Source of the DNA: Pholis gunnellus | Taxonomy: Eukaryota; Chordata; Actinopteri; Perciformes; Pholidae | Assembly (NCBI GenBank): GCA_910591455.2 | Contig: OU342826.1 | Location: 11,327,724 to 11,391,723, forward strand | Length of the DNA: 64,000 bases | Direction of reading: 5' to 3' | Shown here: piece by piece, positions 44,674 through 57,087 of the stretch | Numbering within the stretch: the stretch's first letter is position 1 | Layout of the letters: the number at the start of each line of letters is the position of its first letter | Position numbers and translations under genes: made by a program | The notes under the pieces: model-generated | What the model saw: the letters and a program-made list of their open reading frames with translations, nothing else | What the model was told of the DNA's origin: nothing | Database searches by the model: none

Positions 44674-46314
44674 CAGAGAGCTATGATAGGCTGAGCAGCT
44701 GGCTGTTTCTTAGTGTCTCTGATTAGTAATCAGTCAGCATTGTGCCTGAATGCAGATTGTTGACGGGGCTGGATGGCGAGGTGGCCTTAACACTATGAAC
44801 CTCATCAGAGCCCCAATCTAAAGCCCTCATTTGGCCTTTTACATTTCTGCTCGAGTGTATTCAAATTGATTCTAATAGGAGGTCACATGGTTGCTCAACG
44901 GACACCAAAATCATGAGCCACATGGTGTAAGGATTGTGAAGCTCTTTAGAGCGGGTTTGTGATTTTGGGTTCCTGTATCAAGATACAAGTTGAAATCACA
45001 GCTGAGCAACAGGTTGATTTGCAGCTGTTACCGTCTGTGAATTTACTACATTTAAATATTTATATTCATATTCTATATTTGCTACATCGGTGGTATTGAG
45101 TTGAGTCTATTTGTAATTTACCTTTAACATACTGGAGGTGTTTTTCATGTGTGGTACCTGGTTTGTATTACGTCTTAAATCCTTTACACACTGTTTTATG
45201 TCAATATGTTGACAGATTTGTTTTTTGTGAATGAGTACTTTCACAAAGACTGAATATTACGCGGCAAATAAGCAACTAATATTAATTGGAACAAGGTCAA
45301 ATTTATTGAGCTTTCGCGCCGCAAATAGAGGCATCGTAAAGAAGTAACAAACTTTACCTGATGGCAAAGTGTGTTACTTCTTTTGTTCCTACCTTTCACA
45401 ATAAAAGCCCTGGACACATACGCTGTGTAACTGTTTACCAGAGGGAAGTCAAATTCACTCAGAGCGTTTTGCTAAAATGGAAGATCAATAAATTAGCTTA
45501 CAGTAGCTTAGGTAAAACAATTTATCTCAGACAGCCTGCCAGCCACTGCTCTGGGTCAAGAGGCTCCTGCTAGTTGATCTATTTAAACCTTATATTTTGA
45601 AAGGGTTGAAACCATCGCAAATTGGCATCATTGTCGGTATGAATAGTTCTGATGCGGAATATTTGCAGGGGAGTATTTGGCATTTTTATGTTGTTAAAGG
45701 CCTTAAATATCAGCTTGGTGACTAAGTTAGTACACAATTAAGACCCATCTTGAATCAAACTGTTCTTTAACACGTACATCCTCCACAAACCTATGGTGTC
45801 TATAAAAAGCACAGATTTTAATGATGTGAAGCATCTCTCTGCATCTTACATAACACACCGCTACTCCCAATGTAGATTTGTTTCATTTGAGTATACATAA
45901 CACAGAACAGAGCTATATGAAATAAAGTTTAGGGCTCACCGCTGCCAGAAATACTCGGCTTCAATTTGGCCTGTGATGAAGTTTTTCCAAACATTTGTCA
46001 CGCGTATTTGTTTTGAATACGTTTCGCTCCATTATTTCTGCCTTTCTGCGCCGCGGAAAAACATATGGCCAACATTGATGAATAAGACCTATTGTTTGGA
46101 GGTATTATTTGTCATTCTGACTCACTCACTCGGGATGGATGTGCGCGAGTGTGCGAATGTGATTTATGGCGCCGGGGGGGGAGCAGCCGACATAGTCGTG
46201 TGAGCGAGTATGTGCGAGAAAGCAAAAAGTCTATTGAGATGACCTTGAGAGGAACTCCCAGCACTGCCTGTACATAAAGTAACAACGACAACTGAACTGA
46301 CGAGCTTTGACGTC

Positions 46315-46317
<3 letters not shown>
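44674..46317. other. 1.6 kb without a recognisable gene
   Basis: AT-rich unique DNA, with no frame above 76 codons and no clear repeat. Parts near 45,940-46,080 look enhancer-like (GTCACGCG, CATATGG E-box) but with low confidence. Confidence 0.5.

Positions 46318-46360
<43 letters not shown>
46318..46360. repeat. (TG)n microsatellite
   Basis: Perfect TG array of about 43 bp. Confidence 0.97.
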
Positions 46361-46361
<1 letters not shown>

Positions 46362-46501
46362 TGTCTGGCAAGACGTAATGTGAATGTTGTGATTCCTCAA
46401 ACTGCTGCAGTTATATGGAGCCTGCAATGTTGTTGATATCATTTCGTTTTACCTCGGACACTATATATTCACACGTTCCCCCTTTGTCTGTATGCCAGTG
46501 G

Positions 46502-46502
<1 letters not shown>

Positions 46503-46575
<73 letters not shown>
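46503..46575. repeat. (TG)n microsatellite, long
   Basis: Perfect TG array of about 73 bp. Confidence 0.98.
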
Positions 46576-46577
<2 letters not shown>

Positions 46578-47916
46578 ACGAGCTAAATAGAATATTCCTA
46601 TTTTCGCTTTGCTTTCATCTTCTTCCTTTACTTTTTTCTCTGCCTTTCTTTCAAGCCCCGTCTTTTAATAAAACAGTATTTTGTCCTCCTTTTCAACAAT
46701 ACCTTTCCTCTGTTCCTCCCGGTCCGTCTGTCTGTCTCCGGTAATGTGCTCTCAGAATATGGCCCAGAAAGGTCTGTCCGTTAACCGCTGATCACCCGGT
46801 AATAAACACACTTCATTAAACCACATGCTCTCATTCATCAGCAGCCTGCTTACTTCCTCTATAGGAGCCTGGCTCGGACACACACACACACACACACACA
46901 CACACCGATCATTTACCGCTGGAGGAGTGCGGCTTCCTCCTGGCGGGATGTCTGGGGCCCAACTTGATGATTTATTTACAATTCTGACCATGTGCTTCTC
47001 TGGTAAATGCTCGACTTTGAAGGGAAGGATTACTTTCTGAAGCAAGGGCACTGGGCAACAAGCCTGGGTGTGACTTGGCAAATGTTACAAGTCATTGCTG
47101 AGGAGCACAACAGATGATGGTGAACGTACCATTCAAAACTTTGTCTTGTTTACTGCCAGTTCTTTTTCTTTTTTTGACAAAAAGCCAATCTGCATGGCCT
47201 CAAACATATTTCGGCAATATGAATCATGTTGCCAGATGCTGGGTAGAAATATATTTTTCTTAGATTTGCCGTGTTTTGCATTCGGATTTGGATCAATACA
47301 CCTCTACTCGGAGCCCCTACACTTTAAATAATCACACGCTTTTACACGGTATTAAAACACAATAAAGACACGTCTGTTCCCACAGAAATGCAAACCACAG
47401 AAGCCACTCAAACCAACCCGAGCAGCAACTCGCAGTGAAAATAAATGACCTTAAAGGAAGAGGGAAACTTTTCCATGAATAATATAGGAGCCATTCAAAG
47501 CACACAGATGGATTATGGGCTTGAGATTGACAAGGACGCCTCTCAGCGGGGTTATTAGCTGAAAAGACCATGCTGGCAGTTTTGCACATTTTAGTCCATT
47601 AACTACAAATCACATATACTTTCACATCAGTGCGGACCATTTTCCAATGCACACTGTAAGTCCCAAGATTGATTTCCCACCTCGCTGCTAATGCAGTTGC
47701 GAGCATGTCCGCCTCCATAATTCTTCCCTTAAAGCAATCTGTGACACTGGAAACTTGAGTGGAGGCTGTCAAACAGCGAGACACTTAATGTCTTCGCTCT
47801 GATACGTTCCCATGTTGTCCACGGTTACGTTGCCTGGGGCTTTTTGACACGTGAAGATGTTCAGACATGCTGAACCTCTTGAAGGTACAGCCGGCAAAAT
47901 CACTGGCGCATATAAG
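46576..47916. other. Unique DNA with one CA array
   Basis: A CA array lies at 46,878-46,905. No exon recognised. The 109-codon minus-strand frame at 46,752-47,081 crosses the CA array. Confidence 0.5.
46878..46905. repeat. (CA)n microsatellite
   Basis: Perfect CA array of about 28 bp. Confidence 0.95.
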
Positions 47917-48256
47917 CAGGGCTGCAACCGGCGTTTACCTTTGTTCGCGATTAATCGGAAGGATTTCTTTCTCAATGAACTGATTCGTCGCTTTGTCTCT
48001 CAAACATATATGGACATGGACCGTTATAATTCCCCAGAGCCAAGCTGAGGTCTTTAACTAAATGCCCATTTGTCTGAGCAAAAGTCCACATGTATTCAGT
48101 TTACTCGTGTACGACAAAGAAAAGCAGAACATCCTCATATTCGAACAATTATGGCAAAAAAAAAAAAGACTCAAGCAACTATTTGAAAAGACAATAATTA
48201 CAGGTTCATTTTTTTGTCCGTTGACTAATCAGTTAAGCCACTAATCATTGCTGCTG
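47917..48256 (+). mobile_element. hAT-like non-autonomous element, degenerate (GGGCTGCAAC family)
   Basis: Starts CAGGGCTGCAACCGG. Then, in order, come CGCGATTAATCGG, TTCCCCAGAGCCAAG, 'AGGTCTTTAACTAAATG', 'ATTCAGTTTACTCGTGTACG', 'ACAAAGAAAAGCAGAACATC', and a right end with TTGACTAATCAGTTAAGCC and AATCATTGCTGC. This order matches a very common teleost element I recall (TAGGGCTGCAACTAACGATT... ending ...ATCGTTTCAGCCCTA). Roughly 340 bp, non-coding. Terminal bases and target duplication are eroded. Confidence 0.75.
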
Positions 48257-50554
48257 TTCATCGTGCCCTACCACAGTCTATAATTGAGATGCATTTAATG
48301 AAGTCCCTTTTCAGACATGCACCTCTTTAAGTGCAAGTGATGGCAATTTGATTGGTCCCACGTCTGTATAAACGTGATGATCTCATTAGGTCGGACCCAG
48401 AGTGACACAGAACAGAGTCTGAAGCGCGAGTGTCTTCAGATGAATGCGGCAGCAGCAGCACGGTGAAGGAAGAAAGAAAGACAAGAAGTCATCGTTCAAC
48501 CGGACGGATGAAGTCAGAGAAGACGCAGCGTCAACAACAGATATGAACTGCTGCTGTGCAGGCATGTAAGTGGACATAATACGGTCTCCACAGGTTTGTC
48601 TATTCAAACCAGGGCGTTCTGCACCATTCACATCCCGAGGTGACGCGTACGGGCCGGCTTTGATTGGATAAAATCCGCTTGAATGGCGTCATTGATTGGG
48701 TGGGGAAGATGGATGGTGGTCAGAGAGCCATTAAACATGACCCCTCCCCTCCCCTCCGCGGCCCGTGTCAGAGCTCACACTAAATCACAGACTCCGCTGA
48801 AGGCAGCATAGATCACCGCTAACAACACTGCATCAACAAGGAGACAAGCACAGAATAAATACCACAGGAGACAGAGGGCAACTTTAATAAACACATTCTT
48901 TTTTTGTTGGTTTTTTTTCATCTCTCGCCGCAAAAATGTCAGCCTCTAAAGGTCGTCTAATGTTTGGATGAGTTTGTTTCGCTTTTTTATCCCAGATTTC
49001 CTGTTCAACTCAAGAGTTTTCCTCTGATCAAATTCACATACGTTGAAGTGAGCGTCTTCGATAGAGAAGTTCAACAACGTCCTGGTTTGTTATTAATGTA
49101 TTTTTTTTCGTATTCTACAATCATTCTGCGAGTACGGGATGCTGTAATATGTCAGCTTGCTATCTGGCTGACAGATTTGAGTATTTTTGCTTTGTGTTCT
49201 TCCCAAGCTTGAAGCGTCTGTGCAGAACATGTCTGTCGATCATAACACAATAGTAGTCAGAGAAGGATTTGCCCGGGATTGTCAGAGATGAGCAAATGTG
49301 GTCAGAATCAATACTGGTTGCGCTCCATCATGTGTCGTCTATCTTAAAACAATCCAATCATATTGTAAAGAGGTGGCTTTTTAAAACCTAACTGATTGAA
49401 TTACATCCCTTTTAGTTTGTTCCCCGCAACATGGGAGCCAGACGGCAGACTTCTTCCTAATACAAGTCAAAGCTACTCACACGAGACAGCGGCATCAAAT
49501 GCTGCCACTCATCCGCGATGCTATTGAGAAAGCCTTCGAGAGTGGAAACGGAATATTTAGCCGAGGGTTTCCTTTTTTTTGTCTTACCGGAGTAGGTCTC
49601 CATTCCGTTCTCTTGGAAGGCAATAAAAACAAACCGTGGATGTTCGTGGGCGAGGGAGGCCCATCAATTTATCTTGTTTATGGAAGCGACAGGAGACCGC
49701 TCAGCTATTGTGTCTGCCTCTCTGCCACAATTGGTACAATACTCAGGACAAGGATTTAACCAGCTCCATCTGCCTCCTCCTGCACTCCACTCCGTCTCAC
49801 TCCCCGTACCGAATCATTCCTCCAATCCCGCGTGGAGTGCATGCGCCATGTTTATGCCTTTCTGCACTCTCTATATTCATCTCTTTTTGATTCTCTTCCC
49901 CCTTCCCCCTGTCCCTCCCTCATTGACTCCAGTTTGCGCCGTCATTGACTCCTCCGACCGCCCCGACAGCCTTCGACTTGACGTTCAGACATCGCGTTCG
50001 TCTCGCGCGTTTGTCTCCCGTCAAAACAGCCCAGTTGTGTTCGTTCGTTCCGTGCGCGGACCGTGAACAGGCAACACAGCGCGGGCCTGTCCACCTCTGC
50101 AGACGGCCATCTGGAAGACATCTATACCGGAAAAACCGGCAAGAACCCAAATCTGTTTTAATACAGCCGCGAGCTGCCGTGACTTCTAATGTCAGAGGAT
50201 CGGCTTTGTGCAGCTACAAGCTGAAGCTGCAGTTTGCCTGCATTTCATGTGTGAATTAGCTGATAGCTAAAGTGCAGACTTGAAGCAAGGCTGTGATTTG
50301 TGTCAGCTGCTGTGACCTCTATGGTGTAGTGGAGGCTCACCCTCACCACGGCTCACTTCACTGGCTTTTTACCTGCAGAATACAGTTAACCCTGCGTTCA
50401 AGGATGAATCATGCAAGTATGTATAGTTCAATAGTAAAATGAATTATAACGACTGCGTCGTTCTCATGTAATGCATAGTTCACTGCTTTGAGAACGCTGA
50501 TCTGAATGCTTTGAACCCTCAACCGTTTGTCCAACTCAGCGTTCATTTATTTGT
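48257..50554. other. 2.3 kb without a recognisable gene
   Basis: Unique DNA. Frames of 104-130 codons (49,674-50,259) on the plus strand overlap each other and an open minus-strand frame and show no recognisable domain. The patch at about 49,920-50,160 is CpG-richer than its surroundings, but no promoter elements could be assigned. Confidence 0.45.
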
Positions 50555-51060
<506 letters not shown>

Positions 51061-52782
51061 CAGATTTCTTTTCCCATCTCTCATTTGACAATAATAGAAA
51101 GGTATTGTCCCACCAACACCAGCATTGCAGTTATGAAAGTTGTCTGAGGAAACATCTACAGAATGATAAAGAGTACTGAGTAAATCAGACCGTAGTCTGT
51201 GATTACGTCTTGAAATCCATCACACTAGAGCAGACATGCAGCACATTCTTCCTCCGTCTTGCTGGATTCTTTCCCGCTCTCGACTTGGCCGTCTGAGGCG
51301 CACCGAGGAGGAAAACGAGACGCCGTTGACTCACACTCTCCACCTCCAGCAGACTCCACATTACGCTACTGATTGACATCATCAGCAGCAGATAAAAGCG
51401 CCGCAGCTGCCGAGCGGGATAGCAACAGGTTGCGACGCGCGCCGCGCTCTGGACTTTCGCCTTCAGCCAAAACATCCAGAGGGGATCCATTGTCATGTGT
51501 GTGTGAGTATTGAGAGACGTGACGGCTCATCGTGGCCCATCGTACAGACACGACATGTTGGAACACATTCATCGTCGTGTCTTTCGGGACGCTACGCTCC
51601 CCACACTACATTTCACCTTGCGACATACAGGACAGAACACATTGTGTTTGTACCACTAGGCAGAGCATGTGTATGCCAATTTGTGGGAATTTAAATTAAT
51701 TTCACAGTTAAGATAAATCAATTAAGCATATTACAAGTATAAAGCAATTCAAGTACACGTAAAAAAGGGTTGAGTAATGGGGAAGATGCCTCGTGTTTCT
51801 CGGGACAGTGACGCTCGTTGATGTTTTTTTTCTAGTTTTAAATATTAAGATGATTATTTCTGTCTATATGTGAAAAACATTAAGTTCATTGTTCTATTCT
51901 AATCTAAGGTAAGAGTGTTGTTCTGCCTTCTTCGTTCAACTCCTTCTCAAACAGGTCATATTTATTATTTGCTGTATAATTTAACTGTTAACCTTGTTTT
52001 GCTCTCTGTTTATGTGTCACATGTTTGACTAAATCTATCGAATAAATCTAATGTAACCAAGTAAACCTTAAGCTTCAAATAATGTAATAATAACAATGTA
52101 ATGCAAACTGATATCTGGGAGTTATTTAGGCCAAGATTTCACAAATCAAACGGAGAAGGATCTCAGCTCATTTTATTCCATTCAACGCTAGCTCAGCCTG
52201 TCAGATATAAAAATATCTGTTGAGTCCAACAGGTAGCTGCGACAAAATCATTTATATGAATATTATTTAAGCTAAAGATATATATAGAAAAAGCAAGAAA
52301 GCAGATGTGAGCTTTCCTTCTAGCAGGGAGCTGGTGCTCTCTGTGCCGTCATACAATAAGACATTTATATTTATATATATATTTATATATTTATAAGGCA
52401 CGATGAACACATCGACTGGCTGACTGACGCGGTGGATCAGCGGCGAGACGAAAACACATTTCTGCCAAACAGCCACGAGAGCTCCAGGTAAATATATCAA
52501 GATAACACCCTCCATCGCTCTCCTTATTCCCACCTCCTCCACCTCCTCCTCTCTCCCCTCTCTGCCTCGGTGTCGCCACAGACCCCCCCCCCACCCACCC
52601 CCACCACCACACCTCACCTCCCTGTGTGTTGTCGTGGCAACGCCGCAGCCACCCCATTATAATGTCTGCGTGTTTGTAAGTGCAGTTGCTGCTTTGCCGC
52701 TGTTGGTTTCTCCTTTTTTTCCCTCTCGTTGTCCCTTTGAAATAGAGAATTACAAAAAAAAAACGGGGGCCGACTGACAGGG
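51061..52782. other. 1.7 kb without a recognisable gene
   Basis: AT-rich unique DNA with an ATATATTTATAT run (52,360-52,395) and a CCCCCCCCCCACCC tract near 52,584-52,600. A GC-rich patch at about 51,400-51,460 (GCGACGCGCGCCGCGC) is short and unaccompanied by an exon. Confidence 0.5.
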
Positions 52783-52872
52783 GAGGAGGAGGAGGAGGAG
52801 GAGGAGGAGGAGGAGGAGGAGGAGGAGGAGGAGGAGGAGGAGGAGGAGGAGGAGGAGGAGGAGGAGGAGGAG
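52783..52872. repeat. (GGA)n microsatellite
   Basis: About 30 perfect GGA units (90 bp). The minus-strand poly-Ser frame across it is an artefact. Regular GG steps give quadruplex and triplex potential. Confidence 0.98.
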
Positions 52873-53121
52873 AGGGAGGCAGGTTTGGAGGGGTGATGCA
52901 GGAGCTCTAGCAATCATTTAGCACTTCCCTCTCTAGCTTTTATCTGTCCTTAGAGCTGCTTTCTACATTTCCTTTTGTCTCTGAGGTTGGAAGCTGCTCG
53001 CCGCTCCCGTAAAAGTGGCTGAGAGAGAGCAGCCGGGAACTTTATGAGGTTGATCAAGCACACACACTCTCTCTTGTACATATTTCCCTTTCTCTCACGA
53101 ACACACATTCATACTCTGATT

Positions 53122-53159
53122 CACACACACGCACACGCACACACACACACGCACACACA
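53122..53159. repeat. (CA)n microsatellite with CACG units
   Basis: CA array of about 38 bp with three CACG interruptions. Confidence 0.94.
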
Positions 53160-53435
53160 TTACAGGGAGACAGAGTGCATAGAGCTATTAGATGCATCGA
53201 TGAGGACGCCCGTCATCAAAGAGAATCCACAATGAGAACAAACATACAGAGCACATGAAACACCTCCTTTGTGTTTCGGCTCCAGGAGCCCAACACCTTC
53301 TAATGAGGAGGCGCGTGCGCGCTTATGTGTGCGTGATTCGTCGTTTTCTTGTCTCATATTCGTTTTCTGTACACGACGAGCTCGTATCTGTTGCGAGTTG
53401 TGTCTGGCAGTGTGTCTACATGAGCAGACTGACAG

Positions 53436-53463
<28 letters not shown>
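53436..53463. repeat. (TG)n microsatellite
   Basis: Perfect TG array of about 28 bp. Confidence 0.96.
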
Positions 53464-53466
<3 letters not shown>

Positions 53467-53657
53467 CTCCCAGATAAAGTAGGCAGATAGAGCGAGCAGA
53501 TAGACGGGGTATTGGGGATGAGATTGCAGGAGGGGCTTAAAGCTGAAGCTGTAAATCACTTAACCTGGGGCTAATGGGCTTATAGGCTGTACTACAGTAC
53601 ACACACACACACTGATACAAGCGTAAACTCTTTCTCAGTCAGTCGCCCTCCCAAATG

Positions 53658-53659
<2 letters not shown>

Positions 53660-53690
<31 letters not shown>

Positions 53691-53706
53691 CACACACACA
53701 CACACA
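53660..53706. repeat. (CA)n microsatellite
   Basis: CA array of about 47 bp with one AACA slip. Confidence 0.96.
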
Positions 53707-54258
53707 AAATAACTACATTTCGCCAATGTTGGGCCTCAAGGCCGCAATAAGTCTTATCTGAAATGTTAACTATTAAGTCATGTCCATGCAGAATGTCAAA
53801 TTAAAAACTGACAAATTTAGAGCATGTGAGTGCTGGTGATGTATTGTTCCACTATGTTTTTAATCAATTTAGAGTGTGTGTAGGTATGCTGTTTGGTTCT
53901 TCTCCTGCGTGTTTACTCATCCTGGTTTGCATCGGTGTTGCATCACGCACACGTGTGGGTGTTTCAGATGAATATGCATTAAACGCTTTCATCCGACATA
54001 GATGTGAATCACCGCAAAGTTCTGCCAGGTATAAAGAATCAAATAAAGCGGGGCAGATTAGTCAGTGTTTCTCTGGACAGACATGTGACTCATCAGGTTT
54101 TACGTGGCGGTCACACACACACACTTCCTTCATGCAGGGTCACATATGGTGGGCCATTCTCCTGGTCAGTAGCTCATTACATTTCTCATTATGTCTTTAC
54201 ACACATTTGGCCGATCCTCTGCACTTGTTGAGGTGTGATGTACCGGCTCTCTGTTTAC

Positions 54259-54325
54259 ACCTGCTCCTCCTCCTGCTCCTCCTGCTCCTCCTGCTCCTCC
54301 TGCTCCTCCTCCTCCCTCCGCTGCT
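54259..54325. repeat. (CTGCTCCTC)n tandem
   Basis: CTGCTCCTCCTC units repeated about five times, then decaying CTCC units. Confidence 0.9.
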
Positions 54326-54524
54326 CCATCTCGCCCTCCTGCCCTCCATCTCACACTTCTCTCCCCATCCCTCCATCTGTCTACCTGTCTCCTCGTCCGC
54401 CCCCCCCCGCGCGTCCGACGGAGACCACGCTGTCGCCAAGGCTACCGCAGCCATTGTGTACCCGGTTGCCAGGTGACTGGTCGCCGTGGCGATGATCAAG
54501 AATTCTGAAGCGCAGCCGCCACTG

Positions 54525-54562
54525 CCACCCCCCCCACCCCCCCCCACCCCACCCCACCCTCC
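54525..54562 (+). repeat. C-rich CCCCA tract
   Basis: CCACCCCCCCCACCCCCCCC-type sequence followed by three CCCCA units. Confidence 0.9.
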
Positions 54563-54697
54563 CTCTCCTCGATAAATACATCTTCTCTGGTTTTCCTCCC
54601 TCCTTTCTCCGCTCCGTTGTCGTCCTTCCCTCACTTCTGTCGACATTGGTGGAAGAAAAGAGCGGCGACCTTTTAGTGGAACTGAGCAACAATGGAG

Positions 54698-54700
<3 letters not shown>

Positions 54701-54732
<32 letters not shown>
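54701..54732. repeat. (TC)n microsatellite
   Basis: Perfect TC array of about 32 bp. Confidence 0.96.
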
Positions 54733-54736
<4 letters not shown>

Positions 54737-55889
54737 TCCTCAACACTATGTTTTTCTTCCCTTTATCCGTCTGGTCTCTGGCTGTCCAGCCTGCCCAGTG
54801 TAATAACGACTCGTCTCTGCTTTCTTTCTCATTTCCCTCTCCGCCTCCTGTTTGATCACCCCTCCTAATTCTTCATCTCCTTCTCCATCCTTGTGTTTTA
54901 TTTCACCAAACAGCAGACCATGAATGGCCCTCGCTCGGGCTGTCTCCTCCTCGTCTTTGTTCATCCTGGCACTCAGGGTAATTCAACCTTCGTCTTTTCT
55001 CCTTCTGTCCCCCCCCCCCCCCCACCCCCCTCCCCTTCTTCATCATTTTTACAATGTTAACCTTTTTCCATCCTCTCTGCTCCCTTTGTCCTTTTCTCTC
55101 CTCATCACTGGACAATTTTGTCAGGCGTGTAGGGATGCTCTTATCCTTTTAATATGCTTTCTCTAATGTGATATTTAATTCCTGTTCCCCATCACAAAGG
55201 AAGATGCTGGCAGATAGAATTGGTGTGCAGTAGGGTTTGAGCATTATGGGTTGTATTTCTTAAAGGACTGATGAGTATTTTTTGGCATTTCCATCAGACT
55301 GTATTTGGGCTGAAATTCATTAAACGTCTGACAGTCTTCAGGCCAAAAAGATAAAAGTATCCAGTTTCTGCGCCCAGAATTTCCTGTGACACTAAGCTCT
55401 ATTGCAAGCAAAAGATGATGAGGGTAAAGAAGAAGAAGAAGACAAAGTAAAAGAGGAAGACATATCCACATGTGGAAACTAATTAAACTGTGAACCATAT
55501 CTCATTTCTCATCAAAGGCCTGAATTGGTCCTCTGCAAGCTGATGTGCTTATTCAACCCAAGTGAGTACCAGAGATGAGGCTGAAGATACAGCAATACTT
55601 GAAACATTAAGTGTATTTATTGCATACACTGACACGCTTTCATGGCAGGTCTTATGAGGCAAAGCGCACAAAAGAGGAGTTAAGTGTTTATTATAGAGTT
55701 TCTGGAGGCTGAGAGAAGTACATGGACAACCAAACATTGCTTGCAAATGGGATGAATGGACATGTTCAACCATTCGCTCCCATTCAGCCACAGCAGCATC
55801 GGGCACTGAAGCTCGGCAATAAGGCCTGGCTGACGGTCTGCATACTTCAGTCTGAGCCTTCACTGGATGATGAGGATTTAAGATTTCTC
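54733..55889. other. No gene recognised
   Basis: Pyrimidine-rich to about 55,170, with a 15-base C run (55,009-55,023); then AT-rich unique DNA. The block 55,240-55,400 is non-repetitive and AT-rich and could be conserved non-coding DNA. This is weak. Confidence 0.45.
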
Positions 55890-56400
55890 ATGATTAATAT
55901 AGTTCAACATTTTGGAAAAATAAACACTTGTTTCCTTTCTGGCTGAGAGTTCGATGAGGACACTTCTGCCACTCGAACGTTCAACAGGAGGCGAAGGCAT
56001 CGCGCTCGACCGCAATTCAAACCGCATTTCATTTCGGTTTAGAGTGGATGATTTCAAACTCGGTCTCATATTTATTCCAATTATTATCTCCCCCAAGATT
56101 ATACTCAAGGTCAGAGTTCTGGTTCGTTTTGTAAAAAAAGAAAATAAACAGAGGAGGTAAAAAAGACACGAATGTCGATTGAAGGAAAAAGCTAGTTAGT
56201 TAGTTAGTTAGTCATGAATAAATGTAACAGAAACAGTCCTGCACGTAACACACACAACACTGTTTTAGGACATATAACACGTACATTAGTGAGCTTTTGA
56301 CGGGCCGGAAGCAGACTTTGTAACTTTGGTCTTTATGTCCAGCTAAGCTAACCGGCTGTTGTTTCACACAGACAGGACATAAGAGCGTCTTCAAACCAAG
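55890..56400. mobile_element. Rearranged TTAA-type MITE remnant
   Basis: The left part is in plus orientation (ATAGTTCAACATTTTGG, then 'CTTTCTGGCTGAGAGTTCGATG') and matches the start of the element I recall as TTAAAGGAATAGTTCGACATTTTGG. About 300 bp on, ATTAGTGAGCTTTT and CCAGCTAAGCTAACCGGCTG are in the opposite orientation relative to that consensus. This is either an inversion or two facing fragments. A (TTAG)n run lies between them at 56,194-56,213. Related fragment at 9,915-10,098. Confidence 0.5.
56194..56213. repeat. (TTAG)n short tandem
   Basis: Five TAGT/TTAG units. Confidence 0.9.
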
Positions 56401-57056
56401 AACTCTGTCCCAACACAGCTAATTCGTGAAGTGGAGTAATTGAATGGACTCTTTTAAAAAGGTTTTTCAAACGCTAATCAGTGGTGCAGATTTTACTCTG
56501 AAAGTAACCTTCACTGCTCAACCATCCTCTAGAAGTGCTATCTCCAGCCAGCTGGCTGAGTGTGTGTGTGAGAGTGTGTGTGTGTGTGTTGTTGTGTAAA
56601 GGGCAGCTGATTGCACTTGCCTATGCCTGCATGTCATGACGCGCGTGTGTGTGTGTGTGTGTGCCGCTTCATGGCATGTGTGACCAGGCTTGTCCCCCGA
56701 TGTGTCCCCGAGCTTAGCCCGACGCTCCATTGATTTGTATGGAAATACTGCCTGTTCACACAGCAGGTCGAACGCCCTCTCTCTCTCTGTCATCAGTGCC
56801 CAGCTGTGGGACGCTCGCCGTGTTCTCTCATTTGATTGTGTGTGTGTGTGTGTGTGTGTGAGCGTGTGTGTAAGCGAGGGAGCGAGCGGTGGGAGGGTTA
56901 CAGTATGTGGTGGAAAAAGCTCGTGTGAATGCCGCGAGGGCCCATCAACTGTGTGTGCGTGTCATACAGATACAGATGTGTTGCCTGTTTCAATATAAGT
57001 GTGTGAATTCACACGTGTCCCTTGATGATACTGTTGCTCAATCTCTCACACTCACA
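56401..57056. other. No gene recognised; TG runs
   Basis: Short TG/CG arrays at about 56,562-56,590, 56,644-56,663 and 56,837-56,870. No exon seen. Confidence 0.5.

Positions 57057-57084
<28 letters not shown>
57057..57084. repeat. (CA)n microsatellite
   Basis: Perfect CA array of about 28 bp. Confidence 0.95.

Positions 57085-57087
<3 letters not shown>

Larger units (their letters stand above)
52873..54258. other. Unique DNA with CA/TG arrays
   Basis: No exon recognised apart from the repeat-driven 216-codon frame (53,826-54,476). That frame ends in poly-Leu from the CTCCTC tract; its first 140 residues match nothing I know. Confidence 0.45.

Noticed and set aside
52614..52913. Poly-Ser frame on the minus strand
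   Set aside because: Direct translation of the (GGA)n array.
53826..54476. 216-codon plus-strand frame with a poly-Leu segment
   Set aside because: The Leu run comes from a CTGCTCCTC tandem. The N-terminal part matches no family I know and lacks splice or promoter context.
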